From Dehalococcoides mccartyi (lineage in GTDB: Bacteria > Chloroflexota > Dehalococcoidia > UBA2979): a stretch of DNA of 7,957 nt. The stretch spans positions 1-7,957 of the forward strand of contig CAMDAY010000092.1 in assembly GCA_945888895.1 (NCBI GenBank). The letters run 5' to 3'. The notes below the pieces were generated by a model. That model saw only the letters and a list, made by a program, of their open reading frames with translations. It was not told the origin of the DNA and ran no database searches. Below, in pieces: positions 1 to 5,181 of this stretch (position 1 is the first letter of the stretch; each line of letters opens with the position of its first letter). The position numbers were made by a program, and so were the translations under genes.

Positions 1-7
1 ACCCCAC

Positions 8-13
8 GAGGAG
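8..13 (+). promoter_or_regulatory. ribosome binding site of the PAC2 gene
   Basis: GAGGAG lies 8 nt upstream of the ATG at 22. This is a strong Shine-Dalgarno match at normal spacing and supports that start. Confidence 0.7.
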
Positions 14-21
14 AACACGGC

Positions 22-927
22 ATGCACGAGGCGCTCCAACTGACCGGTGAGATCCCGTCGCTGCGTAGTCCGGTGCTACTGGCGGCGTTCAACGGCTTCA
101 CTGACGCCCACGGCGGCGCGGTGGCCGCAGTTCGCTACCTCGCCGAGCAGTGGCACGCCCAGCCCCTCGCCACGATCGACCCGGAGCGGTTCTACGACTT
201 CACCGTGCAGCGCCCCCGCGTGCGCCTCGACCGGGGCGAGCGCGTGACCGACTGGCCGATGAACGCGTTCGCCGTCGCCAGCCCGCCCGGCGCCGATCGC
301 GACTTCGTGCTGTTCACCGGCATCGAGCCGCACCTGCGCTGGAAGACCTTCGTCGCGGCGATGGAAGACCTCCTCCGCGCGCTCGACTGCACCACCAGCG
401 TGACGCTCGCCGCGCAGCCCGCGGCCGTGCCCCACACGCGCCCGCTCCCCGTCACGCTCTCCGCCTCGCATCCGGAGTTCGAGGACACGTTCGGCCTGAA
501 GGCGCCGGCCTCGAGGTACCAGGGGCCGACCGGCATCGTCGGGGTGCTGAACCTGCACCTGCGCGCGCTGGGCTGGAAGAACGCCAGCCTCTGGGCGATG
601 ACCCCGCACTACCTGACCGTTGGCCCGAACCCGAACGTCGGAGTCTCGCTCGTCGACCGCATCGACCACGCCTTCGGCACAACCACTTCCCGCACCGGCC
701 TCGAGGAGCAAAGCCTGCTGTTCGAGGACCAGGTGCGCGAAGCCCTCGAGGACTCCTCGGACGCCGGCATGTACGTCCGCCAGCTCGAAGAGCAGTACGA
801 CACCGAGCGCCCCGGCCAGGCCACCTCGATGCTCTCCGCGGACGACGCGGATGACCTTCCATCGCCCGGTGAGTTGCTGGACGACCTCGAACGCTTCTTG
901 CGCGACCAGCAGAAGCCGAACCAGTAG
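22..927 (+). CDS. PAC2 family protein
   Basis: A 301-aa protein of the PAC2 (proteasome assembly chaperone 2-like) family, found in archaea, Actinobacteria and some other bacteria. Seen in the sequence: an opening strand followed by AAFNGFTDAHGGA (about residues 21-33), a typical start of the fold; a central FTGIEPHLRWKTF segment (about 98-110); and a GPTGIVGVLNLH stretch (about 168-179) followed by WAMTPHYL. The final 70 residues are acidic and polar and probably form a helical tail. The family is linked to proteasome biology in eukaryotes and archaea; the bacterial members have no settled biochemical role, and no proteasome gene is visible here. The gene converges on the UbiA-family gene, so the two are not in one operon. 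The start at 22 is supported by GAGGAG 8 nt upstream. Family membership is fairly sure; function is unknown. Confidence 0.85.
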   Translation: MHEALQLTGEIPSLRSPVLLAAFNGFTDAHGGAVAAVRYLAEQWHAQPLATIDPERFYDFTVQRPRVRLDRGERVTDWPMNAFAVASPPGADRDFVLFTGIEPHLRWKTFVAAMEDLLRALDCTTSVTLAAQPAAVPHTRPLPVTLSASHPEFEDTFGLKAPASRYQGPTGIVGVLNLHLRALGWKNASLWAMTPHYLTVGPNPNVGVSLVDRIDHAFGTTTSRTGLEEQSLLFEDQVREALEDSSDAGMYVRQLEEQYDTERPGQATSMLSADDADDLPSPGELLDDLERFLRDQQKPNQ

Positions 928-935
928 TTATGACC

Positions 936-959
936 CCCTCGCCCATGTATGGGCGAGGG
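936..959. terminator. hairpin between convergent genes, probable bidirectional terminator
   Basis: Perfect 10-bp stem (CCCTCGCCCA at 936-945, TGGGCGAGGG at 950-959) with a 4-nt TGTA loop. It sits between the stop of the PAC2 gene and the 3' end of the convergent UbiA-family gene, where a terminator for both strands is expected. There is no clear T tract on either side, so intrinsic termination is not certain. The right arm continues into TTGGGGTGAGGG, a G-rich tail of the kind often seen in dispersed REP-like intergenic repeats. Confidence 0.6.
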
Positions 960-970
960 TTGGGGTGAGG

Positions 971-986
971 GCTCCGCGGCTCCGCG
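971..986. repeat. tandem 8-bp duplication beside the ubiA-like stop codon
   Basis: GCTCCGCG occurs twice head to tail (971-978 and 979-986), ending directly before the stop codon of the minus-strand gene. It is probably a small slippage duplication with no function. Confidence 0.5.
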
Positions 987-1928
987 CTACCTCGCCATCG
1001 TCAGCACCACAAACGCCACGATCGCGAATATCGCGACCGTCAGCAGAAGCACCGGGTCGCGCGCGATCAGCTCATCAGCGTTGCGCTCCGGCGAGCGCAT
1101 CGCAGTGACCCTGTAGCGCACGAGGCCGAACGCGACCAGCGGCACGGTGACCACCATGGCGTGGTTCGCCGGCAGGTTCGGTGCCATCCACGTGTACATC
1201 GCATACGCCACCACCGTCACCAGCGCGACGCCACGCGCCGCGCGCGCCGCGCCCGACTCGCCGTACACGCGCTGCGATGCACGATGCTCGTCTGCCTCGT
1301 CGTGCAACAGTTGCCGCTCCTGCGCGCGCTTCACCAGCACGACATACGCCGCTCCGAGCGCGGTGCAGACCAGGATCCACGAGGACACCGGCATGTCGAT
1401 CACCTCGGCCCCCGCGACCACGCGCAGGACGAACCCCGTCGCGACCGCGACGACATCGAGGCCCGCGAAGCGCCGCAGCATCAGCGTGTAGGCGATCGTT
1501 ACGAGCGCGTACGCGCCTATCGTGTAGAACAGCGGCGCACTGACGTAGGCCGCGATCGTCAGCGCGGCGAAGATCAACCCGAGGCCCGACGCGATCGCGC
1601 CGTCGATCGGCAGCAAGCCACCAGCGATCGGTCGGTCCTGCTTCGTGGGGTGCAGGCGATCCGCGCCGACATCGCGCGCGTCGTTGAGCAGATACCCACC
1701 TGAGGCAGCGAGGCACAGCACCACGAACGCGAGCGATGCCCAGCCGAACAGCCGCACCGCCAGCGCGCCGTCCGAGGAATCCCAGCCGCTGCCCGCCGAG
1801 AACAGCAGCGGCGCGAAGGCGATGAGGTTTTTCTGCCACTGGCCGGGGCGCATGGAGCGCCACAGGGCGACCGACACGTTCTGCCCCCCGGCGCGTAGCG
1901 CCGCCTTTCCGCCGCTGCTTGACGTCAT
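987..1928 (-). CDS. ubiA: UbiA-family prenyltransferase, decaprenyl-phosphate phosphoribosyltransferase type
   Basis: A 313-aa polytopic membrane protein. The Rv3806c-type enzyme transfers phosphoribose from PRPP onto decaprenyl phosphate, giving decaprenylphosphoryl-5-phosphoribose and pyrophosphate, the first committed step of the D-arabinofuranose donor pathway. Seen here: an N-terminal RPGQWQKNL segment (27-35), typical of this subgroup; the Mg/diphosphate-binding motif NDARDVGADRLHP (82-94) with N82, D83, D86 and D90, followed by K96, R99 and P100; and a second conserved region around D158 running into GFVLRVVAGA (165-174). About eight or nine hydrophobic helices are apparent, and the C-terminal DPVLLL segment also fits the subgroup. 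The start is supported by GGGAGG four bases upstream. It is divergent from the dprE1/dprE2-like pair, which act later in the same pathway, and this strengthens the call. The lipid carrier length is not known. Confidence 0.87.
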   Translation of the reverse strand: MTSSSGGKAALRAGGQNVSVALWRSMRPGQWQKNLIAFAPLLFSAGSGWDSSDGALAVRLFGWASLAFVVLCLAASGGYLLNDARDVGADRLHPTKQDRPIAGGLLPIDGAIASGLGLIFAALTIAAYVSAPLFYTIGAYALVTIAYTLMLRRFAGLDVVAVATGFVLRVVAGAEVIDMPVSSWILVCTALGAAYVVLVKRAQERQLLHDEADEHRASQRVYGESGAARAARGVALVTVVAYAMYTWMAPNLPANHAMVVTVPLVAFGLVRYRVTAMRSPERNADELIARDPVLLLTVAIFAIVAFVVLTMAR

Positions 1929-2029
1929 CGGCCCTCCCGCACATCCGCGCTCGCTGCCTTAGCCCGCCCGAGCGTACCCCGTGACGCGGGCATGCGCCGC
2001 GACCTACCGTGGAGGCACAGGAGCACTCG
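1929..2029. promoter_or_regulatory. shared divergent intergenic region of ubiA-like and dprE1-like genes
   Basis: About 100 bp separate the divergent starts and must hold promoters for both directions unless transcripts begin further away. The minus-strand gene has GGGAGG (complement of 1933-1938), 4 nt from its ATG. On the plus strand AGGAG (2019-2023) lies 6 nt from the ATG at 2030. I see no convincing -35/-10 pair. Loose TAnnnT matches exist (TACCGT at 2005-2010, forward), but that one would place the transcript start inside the ribosome binding site. Confidence 0.4.
2019..2023 (+). promoter_or_regulatory. ribosome binding site deciding the dprE1 start
   Basis: AGGAG is spaced 6 nt from the ATG at 2030. 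An in-frame GTG at 2009 would add seven residues. That GTG precedes the AGGAG and has no Shine-Dalgarno match at good spacing, so 2030 is preferred. Confidence 0.6.
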
Positions 2030-3412
2030 ATGGCGGACGACCCCACCTCGAACGGCACGCGTCACCGCCTCACCGGCTGGGGCCGCACCACGCCGTCCGT
2101 CGCAACGGTCGTCCATCCCCCGACGCGCGAGGATGTACGCGCGGCGTTTGAGGCAGCCGGGACGCGGGGCCTGATCACGCGTGGGCTCGGGCGCGCGTAC
2201 GGCGACGCCGCTCAGAACGGCGGCGGGACGGTACTGGACGGCACTGCTCTCACCGCGATCGGCCCGATCGACGGCCCCCACGCCACCATCACCGTCGGTG
2301 GGGGCGCGAGCCTCGAGGCGATCCAGCGCGCGGTACTACGCACGGGGTGGAGCCTGCCGGTGCTCCCCGGCACGCGCCACGTCACCATCGGCGGCGCGAT
2401 CGCCTCGGACGTCCACGGCAAGAACCACCACGTCGACGGCTCGTTCGGCGCTCACGTCGAGTCGTTCACGCTGCAGCCGCCTGCGGGCGATCACGTTGTC
2501 GTGACGCGCGCCTCGGACGCCGCGCTGTTCGAGGCGACAACGGGCGGCATGGGGCTCACCGGTGTCGTGCTCGCCGCCACCCTGCGGCTCATGAAGGTCG
2601 AGACGCGCCTGATGCGCGTCCACAGCGAACGTACCGCTGACCTCGACGCGACGATGCGCGCGCTCGTCGAGGCCGACGCGACGCACCGCTACTCCGTCGC
2701 GTGGTTGGACCTCGCGTCCCCGCGCGCCCGAGGTCGAAGCGTCGTGACCGCCGCCGACCATGCCCGCGCCGCCGAGGCTCCCGGCGTCAGCCTGCTCGAC
2801 GAGCCGCCATCGTGGCGGCCCACCGTGCCGCCGGTCGTGCCGGTCAACCTCGTGCGGAGCGCGGGCGTGCAGTTGTTCAACGCCGGGTGGTTCCGCCGCC
2901 CCCTGCCGTCCGAGGCGCTCGTCCCGATCGAGTCGTATGCCGCGCCACTGGACGCCCTCGGCGCGTGGAACCGGCTGTACGGGTCGCGCGGCCTCGTGCA
3001 GTACCAGTTCGCGCTGCCAGCGGGCGAGGAGACCACGCTGCGCGCGATCGTCGAGGCGATCACGCACGCGCCCGCCGTGCCTGCGCTCGCCGTCCTCAAG
3101 CGCTTCGGCCCCGGCAACGGGGCACCGCTGTCCTTCCCGATCGAGGGCTGGACGCTTGCGGTCGACTTCCCGGCGGGCGACCCCGCCCTCGGCGCGTTCC
3201 TCGATACGCTGGACGAGCGGGTCGCCGCGGCGGGTGGCCGCGTCTACCTCGCGAAGGACGCGCGGATGCGCCCGGAGATGGTGCCGCTGATGTATCCACG
3301 GATCGACGAGTGGCGCGAGACGCAGGCGCGGATCGATCCCACCGGCGTGCTCACGTCCGACCTCGACCGCCGCCTCCACCTGACCGCCGGCAGCACGAGG
3401 AGCCCACGATGA
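2030..3412 (+). CDS. dprE1: DprE1-like FAD-dependent decaprenylphosphoryl-ribose 2'-oxidase
   Basis: A 460-aa flavoprotein, essentially the length of M. tuberculosis DprE1 (461 aa). DprE1 oxidises the ribose 2'-OH of decaprenylphosphoryl ribose to a keto intermediate, which DprE2 reduces to the arabinose epimer. Seen here: an opening RLTGWGRTTPSVA (12-24) as in DprE1; the FAD-binding-4 domain with RGLGRAYGDAAQNGGG (51-66) and LPVLPGTRHVTIGGA (109-123); SDVHGKNHH (126-134) with H129 matching the FAD-proximal histidine; and the substrate-binding domain with LVQYQF (322-327), K357 in AVLKRFG, and K409 in AKDAR matching catalytic Lys418. The position of Cys387, attacked by benzothiazinones, is Ala377, and neighbouring Asn385 is Thr375. 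The gene overlaps dprE2 by 4 bp and is divergent from the ubiA-like gene. The equivalences come from remembered alignment of the M. tuberculosis protein. Family and role are well supported; the physiological lipid is unproven. Confidence 0.92.
   Translation: MADDPTSNGTRHRLTGWGRTTPSVATVVHPPTREDVRAAFEAAGTRGLITRGLGRAYGDAAQNGGGTVLDGTALTAIGPIDGPHATITVGGGASLEAIQRAVLRTGWSLPVLPGTRHVTIGGAIASDVHGKNHHVDGSFGAHVESFTLQPPAGDHVVVTRASDAALFEATTGGMGLTGVVLAATLRLMKVETRLMRVHSERTADLDATMRALVEADATHRYSVAWLDLASPRARGRSVVTAADHARAAEAPGVSLLDEPPSWRPTVPPVVPVNLVRSAGVQLFNAGWFRRPLPSEALVPIESYAAPLDALGAWNRLYGSRGLVQYQFALPAGEETTLRAIVEAITHAPAVPALAVLKRFGPGNGAPLSFPIEGWTLAVDFPAGDPALGAFLDTLDERVAAAGGRVYLAKDARMRPEMVPLMYPRIDEWRETQARIDPTGVLTSDLDRRLHLTAGSTRSPR
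3397..3402 (+). promoter_or_regulatory. ribosome binding site of dprE2 inside dprE1
   Basis: GAGGAG in the last codons of dprE1, 6 nt before the ATG at 3409. With the ATGA stop/start overlap it indicates translational coupling of the two subunits. Confidence 0.65.
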
Positions 3413-4185
3413 CCGACGCCACGGGCCGCCCTCGCACCGTGCTCGTACTGGGCGGCGGCTCCGACATCGGGCTCGCGATCACGCACGCGCTGGTCGCACG
3501 AAGCGCGCGCGGCGTCATCCTTGCCGCACGCGACACGGGCCGCCTCGACGTCCCGGCCACTGCCCTCCGCTCTGCGGGAGCCGCCGTCGAGACCATCGAG
3601 TTCGACGCGGAGCTGGTCGACACGCACGAACAGGTCGTCGCGCACGCGTTCGAGCGCGCACGCGCGCTGACCGGCGACGTGGACATTGCGATCCTCGCCT
3701 TCGGGCTGATCGATGAGGCGCCGATCCTCGAGGAGACCCCGGCGAGCGCCGGGCACGTGGCGATGGTGAACTTCGCGGGCGTCGTCTCCAGCGGCCTCGC
3801 CGTCGCACAGCAGATGGCGGCGCAGGGATACGGCACGATCGTCGTGCTCTCGTCGCTCGCCGGTCAGCGCGCGCGGCCCTCGCTGCTGCCCTACGCCGCC
3901 GCAAAGGCCGGCGTGGACGCCTTCGCGGACGGCCTCGACGAGGCGCTCCTCGGCACGGGCGTTCGAGTGATGACGGTGCGGCCCGGCTGGGTGCGCAGCA
4001 GGATGACGGAGCACCGGCGCTCGGCGCCCTTCGCCACCTCGCCGGAGCGGGTCGCGTCGGACGTGCTGCGAGGGCTGGACCGAGGCGCGCGCGTGGTGTG
4101 GTCGCCGGGCGTGATGCGCCTTGTCGGCGCGATCGTCCACTACTTGCCGCGCCCCCTCTTCCGCCTGCTGCTCGGATCGAGGTAG
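3409..4185 (+). CDS. dprE2: DprE2-like NAD(P)H-dependent decaprenylphosphoryl-2-keto-ribose reductase
   Basis: A 258-aa short-chain dehydrogenase/reductase, close to the 254 aa of M. tuberculosis DprE2 (Rv3791). It would reduce the 2-keto intermediate made by DprE1 to decaprenylphosphoryl arabinose. Seen here: a Rossmann glycine motif GGGSDIG (15-21); IAILAFGLI (93-101); N121 in MVNFAG; S149 in VLSSLAG; and the YxxxK pair Y162 and K166. The RPGWVRSRM stretch (191-199) and the C-terminal VVWSPGVMRLV ... YLPRPLFR are DprE2-specific features that generic SDRs lack. The start overlaps the dprE1 stop as ATGA, with GAGGAG 6 nt upstream. The gene order dprE1-dprE2 is as in mycobacteria, but no aftA/emb genes follow here; instead tRNA genes do. 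Confidence 0.9.
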   Translation: MTDATGRPRTVLVLGGGSDIGLAITHALVARSARGVILAARDTGRLDVPATALRSAGAAVETIEFDAELVDTHEQVVAHAFERARALTGDVDIAILAFGLIDEAPILEETPASAGHVAMVNFAGVVSSGLAVAQQMAAQGYGTIVVLSSLAGQRARPSLLPYAAAKAGVDAFADGLDEALLGTGVRVMTVRPGWVRSRMTEHRRSAPFATSPERVASDVLRGLDRGARVVWSPGVMRLVGAIVHYLPRPLFRLLLGSR

Positions 4186-4189
4186 TCTA

Positions 4190-4237
4190 GGAACCGGCAA
4201 GACAGGGACGTCCGAAAGACGTCACGGCCGGGGTTCC
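4190..4237 (+). terminator. compound hairpin after dprE2, possible terminator
   Basis: A nested inverted repeat. GGAACC (4190-4195) pairs with GGTTCC (4232-4237). GGC (4196-4198) pairs with GCC (4227-4229), with GG bulged. An inner GACGTC/GACGTC stem (4207-4212 and 4218-4223) closes a CGAAA loop. It begins 4 nt after the dprE2 stop and ends about 40 nt before tRNA-Trp, a natural position for ending the dprE1-dprE2 transcript. There is no T tract, so it may be structured RNA rather than an intrinsic terminator. Confidence 0.4.
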
Positions 4238-4256
4238 GCAACACGCGATCCATTGC

Positions 4257-4262
4257 TAGACT
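4257..4262 (+). promoter_or_regulatory. possible -10 element of the tRNA cluster
   Basis: TAGACT matches TATAAT at four of six positions and would start transcription a few bases before tRNA-Trp at 4277. Only a poor -35 candidate (TTCCGC, around 4235-4240) is visible upstream, so this is tentative. Confidence 0.25.
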
Positions 4263-4276
4263 CTGTAGCAGGCCGC

Positions 4277-4352
4277 AGGAGTGTAGCTCAGTTGGCAGAG
4301 CGGCGGTCTCCAAAACCGTAGGTCGGGGGTTCGAGACCCTCCACTCCTGCCA
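4277..4352 (+). tRNA. trnW: tRNA-Trp (anticodon CCA)
   Basis: The full cloverleaf can be drawn: acceptor AGGAGTG/CACTCCT, all seven pairs matched; D stem GCTC/GAGC; anticodon arm GCGGT-CTCCAAA-ACCGT with CCA at 4310-4312; T arm GGGGG-TTCGAGA-CCCTC; discriminator G at 4349; encoded CCA at 4350-4352. It is the first of four tandem tRNA genes. Confidence 0.96.
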
Positions 4353-4369
4353 GCCAGTTTGAAGTCGGC

Positions 4370-4456
4370 GCCCAGGTGGTGAAATCGGCAGACACGCTGT
4401 CTTGAGGGGGCAGTGCCCTTACGGGCGTATGAGTTCAAATCTCATTCTGGGCACCA
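4370..4456 (+). tRNA. trnL: tRNA-Leu (anticodon GAG)
   Basis: A class II tRNA with a long variable arm. The acceptor GCCCAGG pairs with TCTGGGC (one G-T wobble). The anticodon arm is CTGTC-TTGAGGG-GGCAG with GAG at 4404-4406. The extra arm GCCC-TTAC-GGGC (4415-4426) is typical of Leu tRNAs. The T arm contains GTTCAAAT. Discriminator A at 4453, encoded CCA at 4454-4456. The alternative register giving UGA (Ser) leaves a worse anticodon stem, and the flanking bases match known Leu(GAG) tRNAs. Confidence 0.94.
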
Positions 4457-4461
4457 ACCTC

Positions 4462-4481
4462 CGCACGCCATGCGGTGTGCG
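4462..4481 (+). other. hairpin in the Leu-Gly tRNA spacer
   Basis: CGCACGCC (4462-4469) pairs with GGTGTGCG (4474-4481) across an ATGC tetraloop: eight pairs, one of them G-U. It lies 5 nt after the CCA end of tRNA-Leu. It may help processing of a polycistronic tRNA precursor or attenuate transcription; there is no following T tract. Confidence 0.45.
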
Positions 4482-4499
4482 ATACGAGGGGGTCGTCGG

Positions 4500-4574
4500 G
4501 CGGAAGTAGCTCAGTGGTAGAGCACGTCCTTGCCAAGGACGGGGTCGCGAGTTCGAGCCTCGTCTTCCGCTCCA
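4500..4574 (+). tRNA. trnG: tRNA-Gly (anticodon GCC)
   Basis: Acceptor GCGGAAG/CTTCCGC matches at all seven pairs. The D stem is GCTC/GAGC. The anticodon arm is CGTCC-TTGCCAA-GGACG with GCC at 4532-4534. The T loop is TTCGAGC. Discriminator T at 4571, encoded CCA at 4572-4574. Confidence 0.96.
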
Positions 4575-4641
4575 TTCTCCTCTCCCTCACCCCCACGAGG
4601 CGCCCCGAGCCACCGGCCTCGGATCGGCCCTCGGACATCGG

Positions 4642-4715
<74 letters not shown>

Positions 4716-4744
4716 ATTTTTGAATCTGAGAGATCTCGGCAATC

Positions 4745-4761
4745 TGCTGAGATTCTCAGCA
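4745..4761. repeat. 17-nt palindrome after tRNA-Cys
   Basis: TGCTGAGA-T-TCTCAGCA, perfectly symmetrical around T4753. A related near-inverted segment, GAATCTGAG, lies just upstream (about 4724-4732). It could be a hairpin ending the tRNA transcript or a protein-binding site; nothing in the sequence decides between them. Confidence 0.45.
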
Positions 4762-4763
4762 TT

Positions 4764-4782
4764 TGTAGCCCATCTGTAGCCC
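4764..4782 (+). repeat. tandem TGTAGCCC repeat
   Basis: TGTAGCCC occurs at 4764-4771 and again at 4775-4782, an 11-bp period. Short direct repeats near tRNA 3' ends can be remnants of integrase binding or attachment sites, but no integrase gene and no duplicated tRNA end is seen in the window. Confidence 0.35.
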
Positions 4783-4916
4783 GTGCCCGCCGAAACCGGG
4801 CGCACCACCTCTCGTTGCACGCCCGTGTAGCATCACCTTGTTCGACATCTGAGCAGATCGCCGGATGAGATCGAGGTGTGCCATGCTCTCGCTCTCGCGC
4901 CTCGGCGGCTGGGCCG

Positions 4917-5058
4917 GGTTCTGTCAGAACTCAGGGCTCGCCCCCGATTTCGGCCAGGGACGTGAGAAGAAGCAGCCGCGTTTCGAATCTGCGACCAAGT
5001 GCCGGGAAGACCTGATCCGGCGCCTTATAGGCCCTGAGCCCTGAGTTCTGACAGAACC
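4917..5058. mobile_element. MITE-like element with perfect 23-bp terminal inverted repeats
   Basis: The left end 4917-4939 starts GGTTCTGTCAGAACTCAGGG and its exact reverse complement is at 5036-5058, enclosing 96 bp with no coding capacity. The total of 142 bp is the size of a miniature inverted-repeat element. Each end contains the 13-nt palindrome GTTCTGTCAGAAC (4918-4930; 5045-5057 reads GTTCTGACAGAAC). CCCTGAG is doubled at 5032-5045 beside the right end. I see no clear target-site duplication, and the family is not identified. The alternative is a regulatory region with paired operators. Confidence 0.5.
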
Positions 5059-5109
5059 GGTATCGGGGTGCTTCTCGTCTCAGACGGACGAGGCTACGCT
5101 CTCATCGGA

Positions 5110-5129
5110 CCCTGAGTTCTGACACAACC
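5110..5129 (+). repeat. third copy of the element end
   Basis: CCCTGAGTTCTGACACAACC matches the right terminal repeat (5039-5058) at 19 of 20 bases and has the same orientation. It lies 71 bp further on and about 50 bp before the yeeE-like start. It could be the end of an older or nested insertion, or another binding site for the same protein. Confidence 0.55.
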
Positions 5130-5161
5130 CCTTCCGGTGCCCGACACCTAACAACCGTCTT

Positions 5162-5173
5162 TAAAATAAGAGG
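5162..5173 (+). promoter_or_regulatory. AT-rich segment and ribosome binding site before the yeeE-like gene
   Basis: AAGAGG (5168-5173), 8 nt before the ATG at 5182, is a good ribosome binding site. TAAAAT (5162-5167) resembles a -10 box, with CCGACA (5141-5146) as a weak -35 at a short 15-bp spacing. If used, it would start the transcript at or beyond the ribosome binding site, so promoter and binding site conflict and the promoter call is weak. Confidence 0.35.
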
Positions 5174-5181
5174 TTAGAAGC

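Larger units (their letters stand above)
4716..5181. other. 466-bp gene-free region with repeats between tRNA-Cys and the sulfur operon
   Basis: No credible protein-coding gene is visible here; the frames crossing it are extensions of frames through the tRNA genes. It holds a T-run just after tRNA-Cys, a 17-nt palindrome, two tandem TGTAGCCC units, an inverted-repeat element, an extra copy of its end, and the leader of the yeeE-like gene. This arrangement next to a tRNA 3' end would fit the scar of mobile-element activity. Confidence 0.6.

Noticed and set aside
76..946. Long open frames on both strands over the PAC2 gene (76-711 -, 150-854 +, 452-946 -)
   Set aside because: They are Arg/Ala/Pro-rich shadow frames produced by GC-rich codon bias; only the 22-927 frame shows a recognisable fold and a ribosome binding site.
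1075..2058. 327-codon minus-strand frame overlapping the ubiA-like gene
   Set aside because: Arg/Gly-rich shadow of the membrane protein in another frame; it lacks hydrophobic helices or any family motif.
2336..3379. 347-codon minus-strand frame opposite dprE1
   Set aside because: Its composition is a reverse-strand image of the dprE1 codons and it has no recognisable motif; dprE1 matches its family end to end.
2701..3408. In-frame upstream extension of dprE2 back to 2701
   Set aside because: The added residues are low-complexity Arg/Pro/Ala sequence overlapping dprE1; the ATG at 3409 has a ribosome binding site and the family N-terminus.
3244..4200. 318-codon minus-strand frame opposite dprE2
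   Set aside because: Shadow frame with no domain signal.
4404..4406. Reading the second tRNA as Ser (UGA)
   Set aside because: Shifting the anticodon loop by one base breaks the CTGTC/GGCAG stem; the GAG register with its flanks matches Leu tRNAs.
4917..5129. CRISPR-like repeat array
   Set aside because: There are only three repeat copies, in mixed orientation and with unequal spacing (about 96 and 51 bp), and no cas genes.
5162..5167. TAAAAT as the definite -10 box of the sulfur operon
   Set aside because: It overlaps the ribosome binding site region and would leave almost no leader; it is kept only as a weak possibility.
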